A stretch of DNA of 64,000 nucleotides from Prevotella sp. (GTDB lineage Bacteria > Bacteroidota > Bacteroidia > Bacteroidales > Bacteroidaceae). The stretch spans positions 1-64,000 of the forward strand of contig JAFZIZ010000005.1 in the NCBI GenBank assembly GCA_017554145.1. The letters run 5' to 3'. A model generated the notes under the pieces. That model ran no database searches, was not told the origin of the DNA, and saw nothing but the letters and a program-made list of their open reading frames with translations. The position numbers were made by a program, and so were the translations under genes. This document shows, in pieces, positions 53,079 to 62,722 of the stretch (within the stretch, counting starts at the first letter, position 1; every line of letters starts with the position of its first letter).

Positions 53079-54211
53079 GAATTGGTATAGAAGCGCAACG
53101 TATCTTCCGCAAGAACAAACACGGCATGGACTATGTGGTGTTACAGGAGATACTTGAGATTCAGAAGATGGATAAAGAGAATGAATATTTCGTCTTTGTC
53201 AAACCTGGAGAAGACCGATGCGTAGAGAGTTCTAATAATGTGCATGTCGTGGAAATCGATTGCCCCTCCTACCCTCTTTGGGAACAATGGGCATTGCCTC
53301 GTGCCGCTAAGAAAGCTAAAGTAGAGATACTACACTGTACGAGTAATACTGCTCCTATTTGGTGTGATATTCCCTTGATACTGACTCTGCATGACATCAT
53401 CTTTTTGGAGCCACGTGACAAGCAGAACAAGTCACTCTATCAGAATATGGGTTGGCTCTATCGTCGAATGGACGTACCACGAATTTTGAATAAGTGTCGA
53501 CGAATCATTACTGTCTCTCATTTCGAAGAGAAGAATATCATCTCCAAGCTGAATATTCCCGAGCATCGGATGGCAATGATTTATAATGGATATAACGAAT
53601 GGTTTAAACCAATAGACAACTGTAGTTTGCCAAATGCCATTATCCAAAAACTAACAGCCAACAACTATTTCTTTTTTCTCGGCAACACAGACCCTAAGAA
53701 GAACACTGAGCGGACACTTATTGCCTATTCCAAATATCTTGAGAAATCTGCCGTCAAGCGTAAACTTCTCATGGCCGACCTTGATACCAATTACCTCAAC
53801 GATATCATCACCCGCAACGGTATTGAGAACATTCGCTACCAAATTGTCATGCCTGGTTACATCGTCAATAGTGACCTGCCTTATATCTACAATAATGCCT
53901 TTGCCTTCCTCTATACTTCCCTACGGGAGAGTTTCGGCATCCCACTCTTGGAGGCAATGGCATGCTCTACTCCTGTAATTACCAGCAATACATCCTCTAT
54001 GCCAGAGATTGGCGGACCAGATGCGATTCTTGTCAATCCTGAAAGCAGTGACGAGATTGCAGCATCAATGCTTCGTCTGGAGGCCGACGAAACTTTCTAT
54101 AAGCAACAAAAGGAAATCGGGTTGGAACGTGCCAAGTTGTTTTCTTGGAAGAATACAGCAACGCAACTGCTCCAACTCTACCAAGAGGTATATCAAGAAC
54201 TAAGCAAATAA
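53075..54211 (+). CDS. GT4 glycosyltransferase
   Basis: GT-B transferase of 378 residues. It has [21 protein letters not shown] at the start, [50 protein letters not shown] and [31 protein letters not shown] with the conserved glutamates. It closes the polysaccharide locus. Its 3' end overlaps the convergent small winged-helix gene by 12 bases. Confidence 0.91.
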   Translation: MRIGIEAQRIFRKNKHGMDYVVLQEILEIQKMDKENEYFVFVKPGEDRCVESSNNVHVVEIDCPSYPLWEQWALPRAAKKAKVEILHCTSNTAPIWCDIPLILTLHDIIFLEPRDKQNKSLYQNMGWLYRRMDVPRILNKCRRIITVSHFEEKNIISKLNIPEHRMAMIYNGYNEWFKPIDNCSLPNAIIQKLTANNYFFFLGNTDPKKNTERTLIAYSKYLEKSAVKRKLLMADLDTNYLNDIITRNGIENIRYQIVMPGYIVNSDLPYIYNNAFAFLYTSLRESFGIPLLEAMACSTPVITSNTSSMPEIGGPDAILVNPESSDEIAASMLRLEADETFYKQQKEIGLERAKLFSWKNTATQLLQLYQEVYQELSK

Positions 54212-54538
54212 ATCAAGGGAGAGGTCTTGTTGGGGCTTCTCCTCTTCTTTTTCTTCTATCTTCTCTTCACGGAACTGAAGCATCATCTGACGGGCATCGG
54301 CAGAGCCTTCTGTATTCAGACGATAATAGCCGCGACGCCCCGTGTTCTCTATAATAGAGAGACTTGACTTACTGTTACGAAGCAGAAACTGTTGTACATA
54401 CGAACGAATCTCCTCATAGTCGGGCTGGGTGAAGAAGGTACAATTCATATTGTAAACATGCTTGGCAACTGCCTGCACGCTTACGCCATGCTCCCCTGCC
54501 TCGGTGAGAACTTTCAGTATCTGTTGGTCGTATGTCAT
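54200..54538 (-). CDS. Small winged-helix-like protein with acidic tail
   Basis: A protein of 112 residues. Residues 1-80 have a helix-turn-helix pattern (QQILKVLTEAGEHGVSVQAVAKHVYN and a wing-like GRRGYYRLN). The rest is a very acidic/basic mixed tail, [23 protein letters not shown] recall similar uncharacterised proteins in Bacteroidales. It lies directly behind a second small winged-helix gene, but an intrinsic terminator ends only four bases before its ATG. It must therefore be expressed by read-through or be attenuated. The function is unknown. Confidence 0.75.
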   Translation of the reverse strand: MTYDQQILKVLTEAGEHGVSVQAVAKHVYNMNCTFFTQPDYEEIRSYVQQFLLRNSKSSLSIIENTGRRGYYRLNTEGSADARQMMLQFREEKIEEKEEEKPQQDLSLDLFA

Positions 54539-54541
54539 GAT

Positions 54542-54575
54542 AAAAAAGACCGGTACGCCTTCAAGGTATACCGGC
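54542..54575 (-). terminator. Intrinsic terminator directly before a start codon
   Basis: On the minus strand GGCCGGTATACC pairs imperfectly with GGCGTACCGGTC around TTGAA and is followed by TTTTTT. It ends the transcript of the 103-residue protein gene, but the next ATG is four bases further on, so it may act as an attenuator. Confidence 0.8.
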
Positions 54576-54598
54576 CCTTTTATGCTTTCATTAATTGA

Positions 54599-54910
54599 TT
54601 AAGCAAGTGTAATCTTCTCGTCAGCGGCTGCGAGTTTGCCCTCTTTGAAGAGCCAACCCAGACCGAGCAGAGTCTCCTCTTCGCTGATCTTAGCTGCCTT
54701 GGCGATTTCCTTAACTGTCAGAGCCTTGCCAGCTGCTGCCAGTGCCTGATAAACATCACCAGCCTTGAAACCAGCGTTCTCTGCATTTACAACGGCTGCC
54801 TTAGGAGCTGCAACCTTCTTAGGAGCAGCGGCCTTCTTTACGGCTGCCTTCTTGGGCTCAGCTGCCTTAACAGGAGCAGCGGCCTTCTTTGTAGTCTTCT
54901 TTTCTGCCAT
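54599..54910 (-). CDS. Small winged-helix protein with Lys/Ala-rich histone-H1-like tail
   Basis: A protein of 103 residues. The first 45 are almost only Ala, Lys, Pro and Val (AEKKTTKKAAAPVKAAEPKK), as in histone H1-like or HU-tail sequences. Residues 46-103 form a small winged-helix domain (GDVYQALAAAGKALTVKEIAKAAKISEEE, then GLGWLFKEGKLAA), matching the DUF2582/winged-helix family as I know it. It probably binds nucleic acid non-specifically. The nucleoid role is inference. Confidence 0.85.
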   Translation of the reverse strand: MAEKKTTKKAAAPVKAAEPKKAAVKKAAAPKKVAAPKAAVVNAENAGFKAGDVYQALAAAGKALTVKEIAKAAKISEEETLLGLGWLFKEGKLAAADEKITLA

Positions 54911-54971
54911 AATTGTATAAAATTAATACGCTATTGAATTGTGAAACAAATCTCTTTTTTATTTTCGAGTG

Positions 54972-54979
54972 CAAAGTTA
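54972..54979 (-). promoter_or_regulatory. -7 box of the Lys/Ala-rich winged-helix gene
   Basis: TAACTTTG on the minus strand, with a start site expected near 54966 and a leader of about 55 nt. Confidence 0.6.
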
Positions 54980-55034
54980 AGAACTTTCCAGATTTGTTGT
55001 TATCGTACACAGTTCCTTTTTTGCGTTTTATGAT

Positions 55035-56795
55035 TTATTCTTGATGTAGGTCAATTTGTAACTGCAACTCTTCCAATTGTTTAGCGTCTAACTCACCTGG
55101 TGCGTCAAGCATCACATCACGACCGGAATTGTTCTTCGGGAAGGCGATACAGTCACGGATAGAATCCAGTCCTGCCATCAGACTTACGAAACGGTCGAGA
55201 CCGAAGGCGAGACCTGCATGAGGGGGTGCACCATACTTGAAGGCATTGATGAGGAAACCGAACTGTGCCATGGCTCTTTCAGGGGTGAAGCCCAGAATCT
55301 GGAACATCTTCTCCTGTAACTTACCATCATGGATACGCAGAGAACCGCCACCCACTTCAACACCGTTACATACGAAGTCGTAAGCCACAGCACGCACCTT
55401 CTCTGGAGCCGTATCCAGCAAGGGTATATCATCGGGATTAGGCAATGTAAACGGATGGTGGGTAGCCATCAAACGCTGCTCCTCGTCACTCCATTCGAAG
55501 AGAGGGAAGTCTACAATCCAAAGGCACTCAAACTTATCCTTATCGCGCAGACCGAGACGGTCACCCATTTCAAGACGTAGGGTACAGAGTTGTGTACGTG
55601 TCTTGTTCGCCTTGTCGCCACTGAGTATCAGCACGAGGTCACCATCCTTGGCACCTGTCTTCTCTTTCAGTTTCTGCCATACTTCGGGGGTATAGAACTT
55701 ATCAATAGACGTCTTAACCGTTCCATCGTTATTGAACTTCACGTAAACCAGACCCTTGGCACCCACCTGTGGACGCTTCACGAAGTCGGTCAACTGGTCG
55801 AGTTGCTTACGGGTATAGTCAGCACAACCGGGAACTACGATACCACCGATATATTCTGCCTCATTGAATACAGGGAACTCGCCCGTGCCTTTCAGCACAT
55901 CCATCAGTTCCACGAACTCCATACCAAAACGAAGGTCAGGCTTATCACTACCGAAACGACGCATCGCATCATGCCATGTCATACGCTGTAACTTAGGCAA
56001 CTCCACACCACGCACCTCCTTGAAAAGATGACGGGCAAGGTCTTCGAAGATATTCAGCACGTCCTCTTGATCGGCAAATGACATCTCACAGTCTATCTGC
56101 GTAAACTCTGGCTGACGATCAGCACGCAGGTCTTCGTCACGGAAACATTTCGCAATCTGGAAATAACGGTCGAAACCAGATACCATCAGCAACTGCTTCA
56201 ACGTCTGCGGACTCTGCGGTAACGCATAGAACTGACCTGGATTCATACGACTGGGCACTACGAAGTCACGTGCTCCCTCGGGTGTTGAACCGATAAGGAT
56301 TGGTGTCTCCACCTCGATGAAATTCAGGTTGTCGAGGAAGTTACGGATAAGGATGGTCATACGGTGACGCAGTTCCAGATTCTTACGCACGCAATTACGA
56401 CGTAAATCCAGATAACGGTACTTCATGCGGATATCATCGCCGCCGTCGGTATTGTCCTCTATTGTGAAGGGGGGCGTCAGACTCTCACTCAGCACGTTCA
56501 GTTGCTGGGCGATGATCTCAATCTCTCCCGTCGGGATATTCTTGTTCTTACTCTCACGCTCGTTGACCGTGCCTTTCACCTGAATACACCATTCGCGACC
56601 CAGACGGTTAGCCTGTTCGCAAAGGGTAGCATCTTTCGACTCGTCGAACACCAACTGCGTAATACCGTAACGGTCGCGCAGGTCAACGAATGTCATGCCT
56701 CCCATCTTACGGGTTTTCTGCACCCATCCGGCAAGTGTCACCACCATGCCGCAATCCGTGAGTCTCAACTCACCACATGTCTTTGTCCTATACAT
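55035..56795 (-). CDS. aspS: Aspartyl-tRNA synthetase
   Basis: Class II synthetase of the bacterial type. An N-terminal OB-fold anticodon domain ([26 protein letters not shown]) is followed by a catalytic domain with motif 2 ([20 protein letters not shown]), a GAD insertion domain, and motif 3 ([15 protein letters not shown]). The start is the ATG at 56795 ([10 protein letters not shown]), giving 586 residues as usual. The longer frame runs through the TACCTTTG promoter box and is not coding. Confidence 0.96.
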   Translation of the reverse strand: MYRTKTCGELRLTDCGMVVTLAGWVQKTRKMGGMTFVDLRDRYGITQLVFDESKDATLCEQANRLGREWCIQVKGTVNERESKNKNIPTGEIEIIAQQLNVLSESLTPPFTIEDNTDGGDDIRMKYRYLDLRRNCVRKNLELRHRMTILIRNFLDNLNFIEVETPILIGSTPEGARDFVVPSRMNPGQFYALPQSPQTLKQLLMVSGFDRYFQIAKCFRDEDLRADRQPEFTQIDCEMSFADQEDVLNIFEDLARHLFKEVRGVELPKLQRMTWHDAMRRFGSDKPDLRFGMEFVELMDVLKGTGEFPVFNEAEYIGGIVVPGCADYTRKQLDQLTDFVKRPQVGAKGLVYVKFNNDGTVKTSIDKFYTPEVWQKLKEKTGAKDGDLVLILSGDKANKTRTQLCTLRLEMGDRLGLRDKDKFECLWIVDFPLFEWSDEEQRLMATHHPFTLPNPDDIPLLDTAPEKVRAVAYDFVCNGVEVGGGSLRIHDGKLQEKMFQILGFTPERAMAQFGFLINAFKYGAPPHAGLAFGLDRFVSLMAGLDSIRDCIAFPKNNSGRDVMLDAPGELDAKQLEELQLQIDLHQE

Positions 56796-56824
56796 TATAT
56801 TATATATATTAATCTTTCGGACTG

Positions 56825-56832
56825 CAAAGGTA
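56825..56832 (-). promoter_or_regulatory. -7 box of aspS
   Basis: TACCTTTG on the minus strand, 30 nt before the aspS ATG. The leader between is AT-rich. Confidence 0.65.
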
Positions 56833-56919
56833 CTAATTTTAATTCTTATACCTAAAGGAATAAGCGTTTTTTTATAAAAAACGATTAGATAATTGAAAAT
56901 TTTAGCCCCTAAATAATGC

Positions 56920-56942
56920 AAAAAAGGAGCCCTTGGGGCTCC
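56920..56942 (-). terminator. Terminator after the DUF4870 gene
   Basis: The stem GGAGCCC/GGGCTCC with a 3-nt loop is followed on the minus strand by a run of T. It ends the OmpA-DUF4870 transcript ahead of aspS. Confidence 0.85.
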
Positions 56943-56967
56943 CTTAAAACTTATACTTTACCTAGCA

Positions 56968-57384
56968 CTATACTTTCAAGAGTTTGAAATGTCCGATAAA
57001 CGGAAGTTCCTTGGCCTTGCCCTGTGCGGCATTGACGATACCGATGATAAACCATACGAAGAAAACGAGCCCAATGATACCAATGATACTCGTCAGCCAG
57101 ATAAGGCGCCATGAGATAGCCAGGATGATGCTACATAGAATAGTATAGGCAATATAATAGAGGATTGCCGCGATAAGAAGAATCAGTCCCTGATTAGAGT
57201 GGAAGCGTGCAAACTTCGAATCCTTGGCAGCAAGGATAGGGATAATAACGAGGATTCCGAAATAGGCAAGGATAGCCATCACCTTGTTTTTGTCGATGTC
57301 CTGTGGATCATACTCCTGTGTGGTGTCCTTCGTATTGTTAAAGGATTCCAGCTTTTCCTGTAAAGTCTCTTGATTCTGTTCCAT
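56968..57384 (-). CDS. DUF4870-type small membrane protein
   Basis: A protein of 138 residues with an acidic soluble N-terminus (1-32) and three to four hydrophobic segments (about 34-52, 66-88, 96-122). The pattern KVMAILAYFGILVIIPILAAKDSKFARFHSNQGLILLI is the DUF4870 signature. The function is unknown. It lies 23 nt behind the OmpA-family gene and is likely cotranscribed with it. Confidence 0.82.
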   Translation of the reverse strand: MEQNQETLQEKLESFNNTKDTTQEYDPQDIDKNKVMAILAYFGILVIIPILAAKDSKFARFHSNQGLILLIAAILYYIAYTILCSIILAISWRLIWLTSIIGIIGLVFFVWFIIGIVNAAQGKAKELPFIGHFKLLKV

Positions 57385-57407
57385 AATGTGATTGTTTATG
57401 TTGGTTA

Positions 57408-58757
57408 TTACTTCTTAACGAATACTACACGGCGGTTTTGTGCACGACCTGCCTCGGTAGAGTTGTCGGCCACAGGCTCGTGAGAACCTTTACCCACAGC
57501 CTTCAGGTTGAAGCCGTCAACGCCTAAGCCTTCCAAAGCCTTGACAATAGCCTCGGCACGCTGCTGCGACAATGGGTCGTTAATCTTGTCGGAGCCCTGG
57601 TTGTCGGTATGGCCCTGCACCTCAAAGCGAACCGTCGGATTCTTCTTCATGTACTCGGCCACTCTCATAATCTCGATCATCGACTCCTGCTTCAGCGAAG
57701 CCTTGCCCGTATCAAACAGGATATTGTTCGTAACGAACTTACCAGTCTCCTGAATCGACTTCTCAATGGCAGATGCATAATCAGTACTGTTGCGGTCATA
57801 GAGTTCCACAGCACCCTTAGCCATCACGATGTTTGTGATATAAACGCCTTTGTCACTGTCCGAACTACCCTCCATACTCCACGCACGTGGTTGTTTCTGA
57901 TTAGGTATATTCACAATGCGGGAATAATTGAGATAAACCTTGAGCGCCCGCTTGTTAAATGAGAATGCGATGTGGTTCCAGTCATTCTTCTTAAATACCT
58001 TTCTAATTGCCTCTCTAGTTGCAGCTCCATCAATTTTATTTCCACTGGGATTCCAAGATCCCCAGCCCCATTCAATGGCAGCGTATTTTCCCTCATTACC
58101 ACAGCAATTCGCAGTCTCAACGCTTGTTCTTATGTCAAAGACTCTGTCTTCTCCATTGCCGGCATATTCTTCTCCAAAGAGAAAGATATCTAACGTGGCA
58201 TCCCATCCGGAACCTTCTTTTGCAGGCTGGGACAGTACATCAAATTCTATAGTGAATTCTTCTGGCAAGTATTTCAATTCCTTCATCAAGGGTTTGATTT
58301 GTGTTCCCTCAATCTTGATTGCCTTCTTTCCTTTGATACTTACCACTTCGCATTCTGTACCTCCAATCAAATCCCACTTAGAGGGGAACTCCCCTATCTG
58401 CTCGCCAGATAGGTCATCATTGAAAAACACGGTACCACCACGCTTAAAGTCGCTCTTAGCTTGAATCTGGGCAAAGTCAATAGGTCCATCTTCTGTCGCC
58501 TCTTCAGCAGCATCGTCATCCTCATCTTCGTCTTTTGACTTCTTACTCTTCTTGCTCTTTTTGCCCTTTACGGCATCCGTGGCCTCTTCCTCGGTTTTGT
58601 CGAGTCCTTTATCCATTGCTCTGTCAATAGCATTGTCGACTCTGCTCTCCACTTTGTACTTGAGTCTGTCCTTGGCTCTGTTCAACCAATTCTGTGCATC
58701 AACATTTGCAACAAAGGCAAAGAGCACAAGCAACATCAATAATAGTTTTTTCATCAT
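57408..58757 (-). CDS. OmpA-family cell-envelope protein
   Basis: A secreted protein of 449 residues. It has a signal peptide (1-21, ending VANVDAQ), then a charged helical region of Asp/Glu/Lys runs (about 60-95). A jelly-roll/LamG-like beta domain follows (FNDDLSGEQIGEFPSKWDLIGG to about 300). The C-terminal OmpA peptidoglycan-binding domain has NILFDTGKASLKQES, FEVQGHTDNQGSDKIN, LSQQRAEAIVKAL and GRAQNRRVVFV. It probably links the outer membrane to the cell wall. The ATG at 58757 is followed by a second ATG, and either could be used. Confidence 0.9.
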   Translation of the reverse strand: MMKKLLLMLLVLFAFVANVDAQNWLNRAKDRLKYKVESRVDNAIDRAMDKGLDKTEEEATDAVKGKKSKKSKKSKDEDEDDDAAEEATEDGPIDFAQIQAKSDFKRGGTVFFNDDLSGEQIGEFPSKWDLIGGTECEVVSIKGKKAIKIEGTQIKPLMKELKYLPEEFTIEFDVLSQPAKEGSGWDATLDIFLFGEEYAGNGEDRVFDIRTSVETANCCGNEGKYAAIEWGWGSWNPSGNKIDGAATREAIRKVFKKNDWNHIAFSFNKRALKVYLNYSRIVNIPNQKQPRAWSMEGSSDSDKGVYITNIVMAKGAVELYDRNSTDYASAIEKSIQETGKFVTNNILFDTGKASLKQESMIEIMRVAEYMKKNPTVRFEVQGHTDNQGSDKINDPLSQQRAEAIVKALEGLGVDGFNLKAVGKGSHEPVADNSTEAGRAQNRRVVFVKK

Positions 58758-58810
58758 AATTCTGTTATTTTAAGTTTTATAGTTTGTTATTTAAGCTTTA
58801 TAGTTGGGGG

Positions 58811-58818
58811 CAAAGATA
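58811..58818 (-). promoter_or_regulatory. -7 box of the OmpA-family gene
   Basis: TATCTTTG on the minus strand, about 55 nt before the ATG. Confidence 0.6.
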
Positions 58819-58905
58819 CATAAATCCTTCGAAGAAGCGATATAAATAAGTATTAAATTTATTAAAAATCCTATAGGAAATGATACAATTATGAAGAAAA
58901 TGCCT

Positions 58906-58913
58906 TACTTTTG
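58906..58913 (+). promoter_or_regulatory. -7 box of the DUF1573 gene
   Basis: TACTTTTG, 34 nt before the ATG at 58948. Confidence 0.6.
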
Positions 58914-58947
58914 CAGCGGTAAAGATTAAAAATCAAAACTAAACAAG

Positions 58948-59343
58948 ATGAAAAAGATCATTCTCATGACTCTGATGCTGGTAGGTGGAATCACGGCGAC
59001 CTTCGCCCAGAAGCCTGCACAAATCAAGTTCGACAAGACAACCCATAACTTCGGCACTTTCTCAGAGAGCGAGCCGAAGGTAACATGTTCCTTTACTTTC
59101 ACCAACGTCGGTGAACAGCCTTTGGTCATCAATCAGGCTGTGGCAAGTTGCGGATGCACCGTGCCCGAGTACACCAAAACTCCCATCCAGCCTGGTGAGA
59201 AGGGCGAGATCAAAGTCACCTACAACGGTAGTGGTAAGTTCCCTGGTCACTTCAAGAAGTCTATCACCGTGCGCACCAATGGCGCTGTGGAAATGACCCG
59301 CCTCTATATCGAGGGAGATATGACGGAAGCAAAAGAAAAATAA
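58948..59343 (+). CDS. DUF1573 secreted protein
   Basis: A secreted Ig-like/ASPM-like beta-sandwich protein of 131 residues. It has a signal peptide (1-20, ending ATFAQ), HNFGTFSESEPKVTCSFTFTNVG, the family core VASCGCTVPEYTKTPIQPGEKGEI with its two cysteines, and KSITVRTN. DUF1573 proteins are abundant in Bacteroidota, and their exact role is unknown. It is a single gene ended by a strong terminator. Confidence 0.9.
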   Translation: MKKIILMTLMLVGGITATFAQKPAQIKFDKTTHNFGTFSESEPKVTCSFTFTNVGEQPLVINQAVASCGCTVPEYTKTPIQPGEKGEIKVTYNGSGKFPGHFKKSITVRTNGAVEMTRLYIEGDMTEAKEK

Positions 59344-59358
59344 AAGAAATGAGAAACA

Positions 59359-59390
59359 AAAAAGCATCGCTTTGCGGCGATGCTTTTTTT
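59359..59390. terminator. Bidirectional terminator between DUF1573 and DUF3078 genes
   Basis: AAAGCATCGC pairs with GCGATGCTTT around a short loop, with an A-run before and a T-run after, so it can end both convergent transcripts. Confidence 0.9.
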
Positions 59391-59393
59391 GTT

Positions 59394-60680
59394 TTAGAAC
59401 GAGTAACTCAAACCCAGCGAACTATACTCCATAAACTGCCAATAGCCATGATCGACGTCACGAACGGCAGCATCGTCGAAACGAGGATAAAGGAACAGGT
59501 TGGCTGAGATATACTTCGTCACCTTGAACTCAATCTGGTTTTCCCACTCTATCAGAGCACGCTTATAGGAGGTATAGGCATAAAGGCGACTCTTCCACGT
59601 CACATGGTCGGTCAATGCCCATTTGATATCTCCCGTAAACTGTGCACCAAGTTCGTGAAGTGAGTGTTTACCCTTCATACCATTAGCATCAAACAGGTCG
59701 GAACGTCCTACATAGCGGAAATTATACGCCAGCGGCAGGAAGTTCAGCGTACCCGTCAGTTTGCCGTTGAATGCATTTAGCCTGTACTCCATACCAAGAC
59801 CGATGTTCAGGTCAAAAGGAGAAAAAAAGTCGGAATACACAAAGGGATCATTCGCTTTCAAACCTTGTGCCATCTGCGTGAAGGCAAGTAACTGTAAACT
59901 ATAATACCATTTCTTCGAATCCCTGAACGCCTGCAAGCCCAACTTACTCGTGAAACGCAACAGATCGTTGTTCGCTTTCACCTTATGAATCGTATCGGAA
60001 CGTGATGTCTGGAAGCCCAGTTTCATCTCCAATTTGTTCTCAAAGAGAATACGGTCTTTGTCGTTATAGTTCATTTCCAACGTCATCGCGCCAACAGCCG
60101 AGTAGTTACTCTCACCGCCCTTATGCCAGTTGTTAGAGACATAGTTTTGCATAAACTGTAGGAAACCGTCGAACTTGAACTTCCAGAAGTTAGGTTTCGT
60201 CACCACGATACCCACCGGTACCACCTCGGGCTCATCGGGCACAGGAACCGTCTGCTCCACCAGTTCCACATCCTGCTTCACTTCTTGGTTCACATCATCA
60301 CGAACGGAGCCGACCTGGTCTAATTGACTCTCAGTATTCGTCACCAAGTCAGGACGATTCAGATAGACATTCATCATCGCCTCGTCAACGGCATTAGTCA
60401 CCTCATCACCTGTCTCTGGTGAAAGCGACAAAGACTTATTGGCACCCGAACGATAATAGGTGGTCGGGGCAAACAGACGATAATAACGTCCGTCGCTCAA
60501 TTCTTTCTGCAATGAGTCGTTTTCCTGCTTGACGGAATCGAGACGATGACGCAGAATCGTCAATGAGTCGGCGTAGTTTTTCAGCACTTTTAGGGTATTC
60601 TGCCTGCTGTTTTGGGCACTTATGTTCTGCATTGTCATCAAGGCAATCGCCAGTGATATCAGTGTTCTATATCTCATCAT
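59394..60680 (-). CDS. DUF3078 outer-membrane beta-barrel-like protein
   Basis: A protein of 428 residues. It has a signal peptide (MMRYRTLISLAIALMTMQNISAQ), a coiled coil (about 30-60, ILRHRLDSVKQENDSLQKEL), a linker, and a C-terminal region of alternating beta-strands. That region contains WKFKFDGFLQFMQNYVSNNWHKGGESNYSAVG, the DUF3078 signature, and ends FMEYSSLGLSYSF with a terminal Phe, as in outer-membrane barrels. The longer frame upstream includes a membrane-like stretch and the TATCTTTG box, so the ATG at 60680 is chosen. The function is unknown. Confidence 0.87.
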   Translation of the reverse strand: MMRYRTLISLAIALMTMQNISAQNSRQNTLKVLKNYADSLTILRHRLDSVKQENDSLQKELSDGRYYRLFAPTTYYRSGANKSLSLSPETGDEVTNAVDEAMMNVYLNRPDLVTNTESQLDQVGSVRDDVNQEVKQDVELVEQTVPVPDEPEVVPVGIVVTKPNFWKFKFDGFLQFMQNYVSNNWHKGGESNYSAVGAMTLEMNYNDKDRILFENKLEMKLGFQTSRSDTIHKVKANNDLLRFTSKLGLQAFRDSKKWYYSLQLLAFTQMAQGLKANDPFVYSDFFSPFDLNIGLGMEYRLNAFNGKLTGTLNFLPLAYNFRYVGRSDLFDANGMKGKHSLHELGAQFTGDIKWALTDHVTWKSRLYAYTSYKRALIEWENQIEFKVTKYISANLFLYPRFDDAAVRDVDHGYWQFMEYSSLGLSYSF

Positions 60681-60697
60681 CTTGTCGTTTTTGCTTG

Positions 60698-60705
60698 CAA
60701 AGATA
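60698..60705 (-). promoter_or_regulatory. -7 box of the DUF3078 gene
   Basis: TATCTTTG on the minus strand, 17 nt before the chosen ATG. Confidence 0.6.
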
Positions 60706-60749
60706 AGAAATAATTCATTATTCTTTGTCCATAGTTCATAATAATTTTG

Positions 60750-60757
60750 TAACTTTG
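60750..60757 (+). promoter_or_regulatory. -7 box of yidC
   Basis: TAACTTTG, with a TTTG at 60724-60727 (22-nt spacer). The leader to the ATG is about 38 nt. Confidence 0.65.
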
Positions 60758-60801
60758 CACCTTGTATTGCAATTAGGAAACCATAAAATAAAGAAAAATA
60801 T

Positions 60802-62682
60802 ATGAATAGAGACACTATTATCGGCTTTGTCCTCATCGCAGTAGTACTGATTGGATTCAGTTGGTACAACAGTCCTTCGAAAGAGGAGATAGAAGCCGCC
60901 CGTCAACAAGATTCAGTCGCCACAGCCTTGCAAAACGAGGCCAAGAAAGCTGCCCAACAAGAAGCAGAAGCTAAGAAGGTTGAGGCAGATACTGTCAAGG
61001 CCGACACCACTGCCCTCTTCTATGGCGCTCTCAATGGTACTTCCCAGAAGGTTGTCCTGAAGAATCAGAAATTGGAACTCACCCTCGATACCAAAGGCGG
61101 TGTCATCAAAAAGGCGAAGATTCTTGACTTCAAAGATCTCAACGATGAGAAAGACCTCACCTTGTTTGACGAGCAAGACCAGAACCTTAACTTCATGTTA
61201 ACTGGCAAGCAGGATAATATCGTCACTGCCGACCTTTTCTTCACCCCTTCTGAGCAGACCGACTCTACCGTCACGATGACGGCAACGGCAGGTAATGGCG
61301 GACAAGTCATCCTGCGCTATCAGTTGGGCAAGGACTATATGCTCAGCTTCAGTCTTCAGGCGAAAGGACTTGCCAATGCCTTTGCTCCTTCTTATAAGGA
61401 AGTGGAGATTGCATGGAGCGACCATTGCCGTCAGCACGAGAAGGGTTTCTCGTTCGAGAACCGCTATACCTCTATATTCTATAAGGAGTCTAAAGGTAGC
61501 ACCGACAATCTCAGTGAGTCTGCCGACAAGAGCGAGAGCGTAGAGGAAGAGCTCGACTGGGTTGCTTTCCGTAATCAGTTCTTCAGTGTCGCCCTGATCT
61601 CGAAAGACAATTTCGCCAAGAATGCCGCCTTGTCAAGTATCCTCGAAGAGAAAGGATCTGGCTATCTGAAACAGTTTGACGCCAAACTCAAGACTGCCTT
61701 CGACCCAACGGGTGCTACACCCTCAGAGTTCGAGATGTATATCGGTCCTAACAACTTCCGACTCATCCAAGACGTGGAGCAGCAGAGCAAGTTCGGTAAA
61801 GATCTCGACCTCGAACAACTCGTCAACCTCGGCTGGTGGCTCTTCCGACTCATCAACCGCTGGTTCACCCTCTATGTCTTCGACTGGCTTGCCAGCTTCG
61901 GCTTCAGCATGGGTATCGTTTTGATTCTTATTACCATCCTCTTGAAGGTCATCACCTTCCCGATGGTGAAGAAGTCATATATGTCATCTGCCAAGATGCG
62001 CGTTCTCAAACCAAAACTCATGGAGGCAACGAAACAGTATGACAAGCCTGAGGACCAGATGAAGAAACAACAGGAAATGATGTCACTCTATTCGAAATAC
62101 GGTGTAAGTCCGATGGGCGGTTGTCTACCGATGCTTATACAGATGCCTATCTGGATTGCGATGTTTTGGTTTGTGCCGAATGCCATCCAGTTACGTGGCC
62201 AGTCATTCCTCTGGATGGACGACCTTTCTACCTACGATCCCATCATTGAGTGGACGAAGAACATCTGGGGTATTGGCGACCATCTGTCGTTGACCTGTAT
62301 CCTCTTCTGTGCCGCCCAGTTGATCTACACATGGATCTCCATGCGTCAGCAGAAAGACCAGATGATCGGTGCACAGGCAGAGCAGATGAAGGTAATGCAG
62401 TATATGATGTATATCATGCCGTTGATGTTCTTCTTTATCTTCAACGACTACAGTTCAGGCTTGAACTTCTATTATTTCATCTCTCTCTTCTTCTCCGCTG
62501 CCATCATGTGGACACTCCGTAAGACAACCAATGATGAGAAGTTGCTCGCCATCCTCGAAGCCAACTATCAGGCGAATAAGAACAACCCGAAGAAGCAGAG
62601 TGGTCTTGCTGCTCGCCTTGAGGCTATGCAGAAACAAGCAGATGACTTGAAGCGCCAGCGACAAAATGGATACAAAAAGTAA
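60802..62682 (+). CDS. yidC: Membrane protein insertase YidC
   Basis: Inserts and folds inner-membrane proteins with or without SecYEG. It has an N-terminal helix (5-21, TIIGFVLIAVVLIGFSW), a large periplasmic domain (about 60-345) of the Gram-negative type, and then the conserved insertase core. The core includes a helix at about 365-390, KKSYMSSAKMRVLKPKLMEATKQYDK as the cytoplasmic hairpin, and MGGCLPMLIQMPIWIAMFW, followed by three more helices. The C-terminal tail is basic. The length of 626 is normal for Bacteroidota. Confidence 0.96.
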   Translation: MNRDTIIGFVLIAVVLIGFSWYNSPSKEEIEAARQQDSVATALQNEAKKAAQQEAEAKKVEADTVKADTTALFYGALNGTSQKVVLKNQKLELTLDTKGGVIKKAKILDFKDLNDEKDLTLFDEQDQNLNFMLTGKQDNIVTADLFFTPSEQTDSTVTMTATAGNGGQVILRYQLGKDYMLSFSLQAKGLANAFAPSYKEVEIAWSDHCRQHEKGFSFENRYTSIFYKESKGSTDNLSESADKSESVEEELDWVAFRNQFFSVALISKDNFAKNAALSSILEEKGSGYLKQFDAKLKTAFDPTGATPSEFEMYIGPNNFRLIQDVEQQSKFGKDLDLEQLVNLGWWLFRLINRWFTLYVFDWLASFGFSMGIVLILITILLKVITFPMVKKSYMSSAKMRVLKPKLMEATKQYDKPEDQMKKQQEMMSLYSKYGVSPMGGCLPMLIQMPIWIAMFWFVPNAIQLRGQSFLWMDDLSTYDPIIEWTKNIWGIGDHLSLTCILFCAAQLIYTWISMRQQKDQMIGAQAEQMKVMQYMMYIMPLMFFFIFNDYSSGLNFYYFISLFFSAAIMWTLRKTTNDEKLLAILEANYQANKNNPKKQSGLAARLEAMQKQADDLKRQRQNGYKK

Positions 62683-62687
62683 TTCTT

Positions 62688-62722
62688 TAACCTTTAAACG
62701 TTAAACTTTAAACTTTACAATT
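62688..62722. repeat. Iterated TTTAAAC tract between yidC and the DUF1846 gene
   Basis: CTTTAAACGTTAAACTTTAA and more of the same fills the spacer after the yidC stop codon. It belongs to the same class of short iterated spacer as the tract at 4387-4426. Confidence 0.65.
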
